Shown piece by piece: positions 5,471 through 10,355 of a stretch of DNA of 10,355 bases. The translations under genes and the position numbers were made by a program. Every line of letters starts with the position of its first letter. Positions within the stretch are counted from its first letter, which is position 1. The notes beneath the pieces are model-generated. The model saw only the letters and a program-made list of their open reading frames with translations, did not search any database and was not told where the DNA came from. The stretch is from JBIOWF01 sp044868295 (GTDB lineage Bacteria; Actinomycetota; Actinomycetes; Streptosporangiales; Streptosporangiaceae). Location of the stretch: contig JBIOWF010000318.1 of the NCBI GenBank assembly GCA_044868295.1, positions 1 through 10,355 of the forward strand, read 5' to 3'.

Positions 5471-6555
5471 ACGTCGCCGAGGCCGTTGGGGCGATCCTCG
5501 CCTCGCTCGGCGTCAACACCGCTTTCGGCGTCGTCGGCAGCGGCAACTTCCACGTGACCAACGCGCTCGTGGCGCACGGCGTGCGGTTCGTCGCCGCTCG
5601 TCATGAGGGCGGCGCGGCGACCATGGCCGACGCGTACGCCCGGATGAGCGGCACCGTCGCCGTGCTCAGCGTCCATCAGGGGCCGGGGCTCACCAACGCG
5701 CTGACCGGCGTCACCGAGGCCGCCAAGAGCCGCACCCCCCTGCTGGTGCTGGCCCCGGAGGCCACCGCACCGGGCTCCAACTTCTGGATCGACCAGTCCG
5801 GCCTCGCCTCCGCGGTAGGTGCGCTCGCGGCCAGGGTCGGATCGGCCGAGACCGTGGTCGACGACACCGTCATGGCCTTTCTGGCCGCGTTGCTGGGACG
5901 CCGCACGGTCGTGCTCAACTTACCTCTGGACGTCCAGGCCGCCGAGTTGCCCGACGAGGCGCTGCGGGCCGTACGGGAACTGCGCGCGGGCCGGACCGGA
6001 CAGGGTGCGGGGGGAACCCAGGAAGCGCAGGGGAGGCAGGAAGCGCAGCGGGCCCAGAAAGCGCAGGGGGCTCAGAGGCAGGCGGCGTGGGGGCTCACCT
6101 TCCCGAGGGGGCAGGCGTCCGGCGAGCAGGCGGACGAGCCCGGCGGGCCGTCCCAGGCGGTGACCGACCTCGCCGAGCTGCTGGCCGCGGCCGAGCGGCC
6201 CGTGTTCGTGGCCGGGCGTGGGGCCCGCGGGGCGCGGCGTGAGCTGGAGGCGCTGGGGGTGGTACGGCTCGGCCTGCCCATGGTGATCGTGATCTACGAC
6301 GACGAGGCCTATGGCGCGGAGGTCCACCACTTCGGCCCGGGCGGGTTCCCGCTGGACACCGTCACGTTCCCCCCGGCGGACATCGCGCGGATCGCCCGAG
6401 GCTTCGGCTGCGACACGGTGACAGTACGGGAGAGCGCCGATCTGGCCGGAGTCGCCGAGTGGCTGAAGGGCAGGCGGGACAGGCCCCTGGTCGTGCATGC
6501 CAAGGTCACCAAGCACGGGTCATGGTGGTTGGAGGAGGCGTTCCGGGGCCACTGA
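5467..6555 (+). CDS. ThDP-dependent decarboxylase/acetolactate synthase-like enzyme with large internal deletion, probably inactive
   Basis: This 362-residue reading frame is an acetolactate-synthase-like ThDP enzyme lacking its centre; relatives are about 540-560 residues. The PYR domain (1 to about 170) is complete, with catalytic Glu47 in RHEGGAATMADAYARMSG and the QGPGLTNALTG block. A low-complexity linker follows (about 180-225), then the first strand of the middle domain (PVFVAGRGARGARRELEALG, 245-264). At Val265 the sequence jumps to the C-terminal half of the PP domain (RLGLPMVIVIYDDEAYGAEV ... VVHAKVTKHGSWWLEEAFRGH). The GDG...N motif that holds the Mg-diphosphate of the cofactor would lie just before this point and is missing, so ThDP should not bind. 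The deletion is in frame, near 6250-6260. It overlaps the hydrolase gene as ATGA, so the two were co-expressed, perhaps as isatinate decarboxylase and isatin hydrolase. Confidence 0.85.
   Translation: MNVAEAVGAILASLGVNTAFGVVGSGNFHVTNALVAHGVRFVAARHEGGAATMADAYARMSGTVAVLSVHQGPGLTNALTGVTEAAKSRTPLLVLAPEATAPGSNFWIDQSGLASAVGALAARVGSAETVVDDTVMAFLAALLGRRTVVLNLPLDVQAAELPDEALRAVRELRAGRTGQGAGGTQEAQGRQEAQRAQKAQGAQRQAAWGLTFPRGQASGEQADEPGGPSQAVTDLAELLAAAERPVFVAGRGARGARRELEALGVVRLGLPMVIVIYDDEAYGAEVHHFGPGGFPLDTVTFPPADIARIARGFGCDTVTVRESADLAGVAEWLKGRRDRPLVVHAKVTKHGSWWLEEAFRGH
6019..6072 (+). repeat. Three tandem 18-base repeats inside the ThDP-enzyme gene
   Basis: Units start at 6019, 6037 and 6055, each beginning CAGGAAGCGCAG (third copy CAGAAAGCGCAG) followed by six less conserved bases. 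A worn fourth copy may start at 6073. Since 18 is a multiple of three the repeats keep frame and encode a hexapeptide pattern [E/K]-A-Q-x-x-Q, giving a Gln/Ala-rich linker between the PYR domain and the middle-domain fragment. Such linkers are not usual in this enzyme family at this length. Slipped-strand expansion is the likely origin. Confidence 0.8.
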
Positions 6556-6583
6556 CGGTGCAGGTTACTCACCCGTAGGTTAC
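6552..6583 (+). promoter_or_regulatory. Candidate promoter and repeat element for the acyltransferase gene
   Basis: CTGACG (6552-6557) and TAGGTT (6576-6581) are 18 bases apart and match the actinobacterial housekeeping pattern TTGAC-n17/18-TAnnnT well. The -35 box overlaps the stop codon of the ThDP gene, so the acyltransferase need not depend on readthrough. AGGTTAC occurs twice, at 6562-6568 and 6577-6583, the second overlapping the -10 box, which places a possible repressor site over the promoter. The start codon follows nine bases after the second copy, so the leader would be very short, which agrees with the weak Shine-Dalgarno. Confidence 0.42.
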
Positions 6584-6592
6584 GGTTCAGGC

Positions 6593-7333
6593 ATGGCTGA
6601 GATCGTGTACCCGCCGGTGATCCGGACCGCCCTGGCGCTCTTCAAGATGCTGGACGTCAAAATCCACGTGGAAGGTTCGGAGCGCGTCCCCCGGACCGGC
6701 GGGGCCGTGCTGGTCAGCAACCACATCAGCTATCTCGACTTCATCTTCGCCGGGTTCGCCGCCCGGCCGTCGCGGCGCCTGGTGCGGTTCATGGCCAAGA
6801 AGCAGGTGTTCGATCACCCGATCTCCGGGCCTCTGATGCGCGGGATGCACCACATCCCCGTGGACAGGTCGGCGGGCGCCGGCGCGTACGACGAGGCGGT
6901 GCGCGCGCTGAAAGGCGGGGAGATCATCGGGAACTTCGCCGAGGCCACGATCAGCCGTTCCTTCACGATCAAGACCATCAAGAGCGGCCCGGTCCGGATG
7001 GCGGCCGCCGCCGGGGTCCCGCTCATTCCGATGGCCCTTTGGGGGACCCAGCGGCTCTGGACCAAGGGCCGCCCCCGTGCCCTGACCCAGCGGCACGTCC
7101 CTGTCACGATCCTGGTCGGCGAACCCGTGCACCCCGGCGAGGAGGACGGCTTCGGCAAGGCCACGGCCGACCTCCGCCAGCGCATGTCGCAGCTGCTCGA
7201 CCGCGCTCAGCGGACGTACCCGGAGATCCCGCCGGGCGTGTGGTGGCAACCCGCCCACCTCGGCGGCACGGCTCCCACCCCGGAGGAGGCGGCGGCGATG
7301 GACGCGGCCGAGCGGAGGCGCCGATCGGCCTGA
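6593..7333 (+). CDS. PlsC-family 1-acyl-glycerol-3-phosphate acyltransferase-like protein
   Basis: This 246-residue protein has the lysophospholipid acyltransferase fold, which moves an acyl chain onto the sn-2 position of lysophosphatidic acid or a related acceptor at the inner face of the membrane. Motif I is NHISYLD (43-49), with catalytic His44 and Asp49. Motif II is around 68-92 (MAKKQVFDHP ... MHHIPVDR). Motif III, normally FPEGT, reads NFAEATISRS (114-123) and keeps Glu117 but has Ala for Pro and for Gly. Motif IV is VPLIPMALWG (142-151). The Glu/Ala/Arg-rich tail (227-246) is probably disordered. ATG 6593 is preferred because it precedes the family's normal N-terminus; the longer frame from 6497 overlaps the ThDP gene. 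It seems unrelated in function to its upstream neighbours and has a candidate promoter of its own. Confidence 0.88.
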   Translation: MAEIVYPPVIRTALALFKMLDVKIHVEGSERVPRTGGAVLVSNHISYLDFIFAGFAARPSRRLVRFMAKKQVFDHPISGPLMRGMHHIPVDRSAGAGAYDEAVRALKGGEIIGNFAEATISRSFTIKTIKSGPVRMAAAAGVPLIPMALWGTQRLWTKGRPRALTQRHVPVTILVGEPVHPGEEDGFGKATADLRQRMSQLLDRAQRTYPEIPPGVWWQPAHLGGTAPTPEEAAAMDAAERRRRSA

Positions 7334-7435
7334 ACGGGCACGCCTCCCGCCCTACCGGCCGGACGGCGGATGGGGCTCAGGCGGTCGAGCTGTTGAATCC
7401 CGGTTACCTACCGGCCGGGACGTCGCCCCAGAGGC

Positions 7436-7453
7436 CGGGTCCTGGCGGACCCG
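7436..7453. terminator. Perfect 7-bp hairpin between convergent genes
   Basis: CGGGTCC (7436-7442), a TGGC loop and GGACCCG (7447-7453) form a perfect stem in the 171-base gap between the acyltransferase and the convergent membrane-protein gene. There is no T run on either strand, so it would be an actinobacterial-type hairpin terminator serving both directions. The same gap has an 11-base direct repeat, CTACCGGCCGG, at 7352-7362 and 7408-7418. Nothing else recognisable lies there. Confidence 0.4.
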
Positions 7454-7504
7454 CCGGCCGCCGGGCCACGGCCGCCCCACCGGCAAGGAGACGGCGGCCC
7501 CGGC

Positions 7505-7792
7505 TCAGGGCTGGCCGACCTGTTGGACCGGGTCGCGTTGCTGGACGTGGGCGGGGCCGTTGAAGATGACGTGCGGACCCTCATGGGTCTGGTTCAGCGC
7601 CCACAGGCCGATGACGTTGGCGCAGGCGAACACGATCGCGACCAGGCTGGCGAGGATGAGGCGGCGCCGCCGTTCGCGGCGCCTCCAGTCGGCCCGCGCC
7701 TGCCGGTAGGCGTGGGGAGGCGCGTGCACTTGGGCGGCCAGCGCGTCGAGCGTCTCGCGCAGCCTCTCCTCGCCGACGGGACCCCGAGTCAT
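7505..7792 (-). CDS. Small single-pass membrane protein, candidate anti-sigma factor
   Basis: I do not recognise a named family for this 95-residue protein. The N-terminal part (1-36) is a charged helix (EERLRETLDALAAQVHAPPH), then a basic cluster RRRERRRR (37-44), one transmembrane segment (about 45-67, LILASLVAIVFACANVIGLW) and a short polar tail. The positive-inside rule puts the N-terminus in the cytoplasm. Its ATG overlaps the stop of the sigma-factor gene as ATGA, with GGAGGAA five bases before the start. Small one-helix membrane proteins with this Leu-rich N-terminus often follow SigE-like sigma genes in actinobacteria, so a membrane-bound partner holding the sigma factor is the most natural idea. 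No ZAS zinc motif (HxxxCxxC) is present, so it would be a non-canonical anti-sigma factor. Confidence 0.8.
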   Translation of the reverse strand: MTRGPVGEERLRETLDALAAQVHAPPHAYRQARADWRRRERRRRLILASLVAIVFACANVIGLWALNQTHEGPHVIFNGPAHVQQRDPVQQVGQP

Positions 7793-8403
7793 GATCGTTC
7801 CTCCATTGCCCGCGTTAGCGTCGCCATGCCGCGTGCCGTGTGTGACTTGACCGCGCCGCAGGAGATGCCCATGGCGGCGGCGATTTCGCTCTCCCGCAGG
7901 CCAAGCCAGTATCGCAGCACCAGTGCCTCCCGCTGGCGGTCGGGCAGCCGTTTGAGGGCGGCCACGAGTTCCCGCTGGTCATCGCGGAGCAGGGCTTCGC
8001 TCTCCGCGGACACCACTCCGTCCTCGACGTTCTCCGTGTGCTTGCGCGCGACCTGCAGGTGCCGTACCCGCATCCGGATCAGGTTGACGACGACCCCGCG
8101 CAGGTAGGCCAGCGCGGCGTCCGCGCTTCGCAGCTTGTTCCAGCGCCGGTAGAGCTGCCAGAAGGCCTCCGCCACGATGTCCTCGGCGTCGTCCGCGCCG
8201 AGCAGCACGGCCAGCCGGAGCATCGGCGTGTAGTGCGCCGCGAACAGCTGGGCCAGCGCGGCCTCCTTGTCCAGACTCTGCACATCAGCCGGCATGCCTT
8301 GGCCCTCGACGGTGTTCTGGTTCTCCACATCGGCCGTGGGGTCGTGGTCGTCGACGGCTTCCATGGCGGGCCGTAGGACCGGAGGCAGTGGGCGAAGGCT
8401 CAT
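7789..8403 (-). CDS. ECF sigma factor, SigE-like family
   Basis: This 204-residue protein is a group 4 (ECF) sigma factor that directs RNA polymerase to a small set of promoters. Region 2 spans about 46-115 (FAAHYTPMLRLAVLLGADDA, EDIVAEAFWQLYRRW) and region 4 about 141-200 (LKRLPDRQREALVLRYW, then the HTH ESEIAAAMGISCGAVKSHTA). ATG 8403 overlaps the symporter stop as ATGA and has GAGG five bases upstream. Other starts are ATG 8364 (191 aa, poor ribosome site) and ATG 8295 (168 aa, GAGGG seven bases upstream, typical SigE length), so the first 36 residues, which look disordered, may not be translated. The gene sits between a symporter and a small membrane protein in one operon, so its activity is probably tied to a membrane signal. 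Confidence 0.9.
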   Translation of the reverse strand: MSLRPLPPVLRPAMEAVDDHDPTADVENQNTVEGQGMPADVQSLDKEAALAQLFAAHYTPMLRLAVLLGADDAEDIVAEAFWQLYRRWNKLRSADAALAYLRGVVVNLIRMRVRHLQVARKHTENVEDGVVSAESEALLRDDQRELVAALKRLPDRQREALVLRYWLGLRESEIAAAMGISCGAVKSHTARGMATLTRAMEERS

Positions 8404-9947
8404 GCCGGCCTCACAGGTGTGGTCGGGAACGGAGCGGTCGCGGTGCCCCGGGCCGTCATCCGGCCGAAGAGCGGCGTGAGCGCCGCCGCGACCACGAGGT
8501 TGATGAGGAGGGCCACCACCGCGGCATACGCCGGCACCCGCACGCCCAGCAGGTCGACGGTGACCACCGACGAGAACCCGCCCCAGACGACCATCAGCGT
8601 GCCGGAGGCCATGCCGACCGCCCATCCGGAGAGCAGCGCCCACCGGTGCGGCCATCGGGTGAACACTCCCAGAGCCACGGTCGGGAAGGTCTGCAGGATC
8701 CAGACCCCGCCGAGCAGTTGGAGGTTGATCGCGTCCTGGTTGCGCAGGCCCAGCACGAACGCGATCGCGCCGAATTTCGCGGTCAGCGAGACCCACTGCG
8801 CCACCCGGGCCTGGTGCTTGGGCGTGGCGAGGGGGTGGAAGTACTCCACGTAGATGTCCCGGACGAACGACGTCGCCGCCGCGATCGACATCACGGCCGC
8901 CGGGACGAGGGCGCCCACCGCGAACGCGCCCAAGAGGACGCCGGTCAGCGCGGCCGGCATGAGCTGCTTGATGAGCAGCGGCAGGGCCGCCTCCGCGCTG
9001 CCCGGCGGGGCGTCGACGCCCGCCGCGAGCGCGGCCACCCCGAGGAGGCCGAAGAGCCCCAGGACCGCCGTCCAGGCCGGGAGCGCGATCGTCACCTTGC
9101 GCACGGTCTCCGCGCTCGACGCGGCGAAGGCCGCGGTCAGCACGTGCGGGTACATGAGCAGCGCCAGCGCCGACCCCAGGGCGAGGGTGGCGAACACCGG
9201 GTACATCTCCGGCTGCAACGTCAGCGACGCTTCCGGCAGCCCCGTGCCGAGCAGGTTGCGCTCCGCGGTGGCGAAGATGCGACCGGTGCCGCCGAGCCGA
9301 TCCAGCACGACCGCGACGACGCCGAGCACGGCACCGAAGATGGCCGCCCCCTTCACGAGTGAGATCACCGCCGGGGCGCGCAGGCCGTACTTGTAGGTCG
9401 CCGCGGCGAGCACGGCGAAGACCGCGACGAGCGCCAGGTCGCCGGTCCAGCCGCTGGGGTAGAGCCCGCCGGCGGTGAGCACCGCCCGGATTCCGAGCAC
9501 CTGCAGCGCTATGTAGGGCATCGTGGCGAGGATCCCGGTGAGCGCGACCACCAGGGCCAGGGGCGCCGAGCCGTACCTCGCCTTGACGTATTCGGCGACC
9601 GTCACGCAGCCGTGCTCCCTGGCCGCGGTCCACAGCCGCGGCAGCAGCACGAACGCGAGCGGGTAGACGATCACCGTGTACGGCAGGGCGAAGAAGCCGA
9701 TCGCGCCGACTCCGTACACTAGGCCGGGCACCGCGGCGAATGTGTACGCGGTGTAAATCGTGCCGCCGAGCAGGAACCACGTGACGACGGAGCCGAATCG
9801 GCGGCTCGCCAGCGCCCAGTCATCGAGCGTCGGCAGCTCGTCGGCGCGCCAGAACCAGCGGGCCGTCACCGCGACGAGGGACGTCCCACCGAGCACGGCG
9901 AGGAAAGCCGCGACCGTCGCCGGGTTGTTGGTCATACCCACCGCCAT
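8400..9947 (-). CDS. SSS-family (sodium:solute) symporter, MctP-like
   Basis: This 515-residue membrane protein belongs to the solute:sodium symporter family (TC 2.A.21). I count about 13 hydrophobic helices spread over the full length, normal for the family. TARWFWRADELPTLDDWALA near the N-terminus, GSVVTWFLLGGTIYTAYTFA (52-71) and SFVRDIYVEYFHPLATPKHQ (about 362-381) are typical of MctP-like monocarboxylate/amino-acid transporters. The substrate cannot be read from sequence; short organic acids are the family expectation, and DUF3311 proteins usually accompany this branch. The start is uncertain among ATG 9947, GTG 9941 and ATG 9935 (511 aa): none has a well-spaced Shine-Dalgarno, though AGGTGA lies 12 bases before 9947. 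It is first of three genes and its stop overlaps the sigma start. Confidence 0.9.
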   Translation of the reverse strand: MAVGMTNNPATVAAFLAVLGGTSLVAVTARWFWRADELPTLDDWALASRRFGSVVTWFLLGGTIYTAYTFAAVPGLVYGVGAIGFFALPYTVIVYPLAFVLLPRLWTAAREHGCVTVAEYVKARYGSAPLALVVALTGILATMPYIALQVLGIRAVLTAGGLYPSGWTGDLALVAVFAVLAAATYKYGLRAPAVISLVKGAAIFGAVLGVVAVVLDRLGGTGRIFATAERNLLGTGLPEASLTLQPEMYPVFATLALGSALALLMYPHVLTAAFAASSAETVRKVTIALPAWTAVLGLFGLLGVAALAAGVDAPPGSAEAALPLLIKQLMPAALTGVLLGAFAVGALVPAAVMSIAAATSFVRDIYVEYFHPLATPKHQARVAQWVSLTAKFGAIAFVLGLRNQDAINLQLLGGVWILQTFPTVALGVFTRWPHRWALLSGWAVGMASGTLMVVWGGFSSVVTVDLLGVRVPAYAAVVALLINLVVAAALTPLFGRMTARGTATAPFPTTPVRPA

Positions 9948-9958
9948 GGGGTGCAGAT

Positions 9959-9985
9959 GTCACCTGGATGTTGCGCTCAGGTGGC
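9959..9985. promoter_or_regulatory. Inverted repeat in the symporter leader
   Basis: CACCTG (9961-9966) and CAGGTG (9978-9983) are perfect inverted copies separated by 11 bases; one more pair (G9959 with C9985) follows a mismatch. The spacing of half sites, 17 bases start to start, suits a dimeric repressor. Alternatively, in the symporter mRNA it makes a hairpin that contains AGGTGA, the best candidate ribosome site, and could control translation of the whole operon. Confidence 0.4.
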
Positions 9986-10000
9986 AATTGGTTGACGGGA

Positions 10001-10028
10001 AATCTAGGCGAAATTTGATGTAAACCAA
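10001..10028 (-). promoter_or_regulatory. Candidate promoter of the symporter-sigma-membrane protein operon
   Basis: On the minus strand TTGGTT (complement of 10023-10028) and TAGATT (complement of 10001-10006) are 16 bases apart, a fair -35/-10 pair in an AT-richer 133-base divergent region. Transcription would start near 9994 and the leader would contain the CACCTG/CAGGTG inverted repeat. A plus-strand TTGACG at 9992-9997 could be the -35 of the DUF3311 gene, with TGATGT (10016-10021) as a weak -10. Confidence 0.33.
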
Positions 10029-10080
10029 AACCGATCACTCGGCAACAAGTAACCAGACACGAGAAGACCTTGGAGGAGCC

Positions 10081-10308
10081 ATGCCAAGCGAGGGCGCAGC
10101 ACGAGGAAGGACGCTGTCGCGGGTCCTGGCGGCCATATGCCTGGCCGCCCCCTTCGTGGCGCTGCTCTGGGTGCCGTCGTATGCCAAGGAACGCCCAACC
10201 TTGTCAGGAATGCCGTTCTTCTATTGGTACCCGCTGATGTGGGTGCCCGCGAGCGTTGTGTTGATGCTCGTGGCATACGCACTGCTCCGACGAGGTAACC
10301 GCTCTTAA
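10081..10308 (+). CDS. DUF3311 small membrane protein, symporter partner
   Basis: This 75-residue protein has two membrane segments (about 13-33 and 49-69) joined by a short loop. The block PSYAKERPTLSGMPFFYWYP followed by LMWV is the DUF3311 signature (xxExxxxGxPFxxWYxxxW). DUF3311 genes nearly always sit directly before an SSS symporter on the same strand, and the product is thought to be an accessory subunit; its role is not proven to my knowledge. Here the visible symporter is divergent, 133 bases away. GGAGG (10072-10076) lies four bases before ATG 10081, which supports this start. After the stop at 10306-10308 there is a weak stem GCGGG/CCCGC (10329-10333/10340-10344) and no new gene start in the remaining 47 bases that I can defend. 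Confidence 0.88.
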   Translation: MPSEGAARGRTLSRVLAAICLAAPFVALLWVPSYAKERPTLSGMPFFYWYPLMWVPASVVLMLVAYALLRRGNRS

Positions 10309-10355
10309 CCTGATCCACCTTCGAGCGAGCGGGGAACAGCCCGCCCGCGTGATGT

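Noticed and set aside
6018..6090. Possible CRISPR or regulatory repeat array
   Set aside because: The 18-base units are contiguous without spacers and keep the reading frame, so they are coding tandem repeats.
8404..9780. Very long minus-strand frame fused ahead of the sigma factor
   Set aside because: It is the symporter read in a wrong frame (Arg/Gly/Pro-rich); the sigma factor begins at or after 8403.

Overview
The window comes from a high-GC actinobacterium. Genes average roughly 70% GC with strong third-position G/C bias, GTG and TTG starts occur, and several junctions overlap as ATGA. The mix of single-domain DhaM, a SigE-like ECF sigma factor and a DUF3311/SSS symporter pair fits Streptosporangiaceae-type genomes, but the genus is an inference.

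Layout. Bases 1-126 are the right end of an IS200/IS605 (IS1341-type) TnpB element: the last codons of tnpB and the 3' end of its omega RNA, with host DNA at 127 onward in the guide position. Bases 197-2489 (minus strand) hold the PEP-dependent dihydroxyacetone kinase set dhaK-dhaL-dhaM. The set is scarred: a frameshifted C-terminal piece of an IclR-family regulator lies antisense between dhaL and dhaM, and a short piece resembling an aquaglyceroporin lies upstream of dhaK. Bases 2723-3172 (minus) encode an Lrp/AsnC regulator, divergent from a tryptophan 2,3-dioxygenase (TDO) homologue at 3312-4223. After a roughly 470-base gap of unusually low GC come a metal-dependent cyclase-family hydrolase (KynB / isatin hydrolase type, 4697-5470) and, overlapping it by 4 bases, a thiamine diphosphate (ThDP) enzyme (5467-6555) that has lost its centre, including the cofactor-binding half of the PP domain. 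A PlsC-like acyltransferase (6593-7333) follows behind its own candidate promoter. On the minus strand, 9947 to 7505 forms a tight three-gene operon: SSS-family symporter, SigE-like ECF sigma factor and a small single-pass membrane protein, joined by two 4-base ATGA overlaps. Divergent from it at 10081-10308 is a DUF3311 protein, the usual small partner of such symporters.

How the genes may work together. DhaKLM would phosphorylate dihydroxyacetone using phosphate passed from PEP through general PTS proteins encoded elsewhere. The Lrp/TDO/hydrolase/ThDP group looks like an oxidative tryptophan or indole degradation module. Two points argue against plain kynurenine catabolism: the TDO has Thr in place of the distal His, and the hydrolase is paired with a ThDP enzyme, as would suit isatin/isatinate chemistry. 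The deleted ThDP gene suggests the module is decaying. The symporter/sigma/membrane-protein operon could couple solute uptake to transcription, with the small membrane protein as a possible anti-sigma factor.

The points most worth following are the symporter-sigma-membrane protein operon, the altered TDO with its partners, the internal deletion in the ThDP gene, and the TnpB guide end. I did not find an unmistakable new defence or mobile system.
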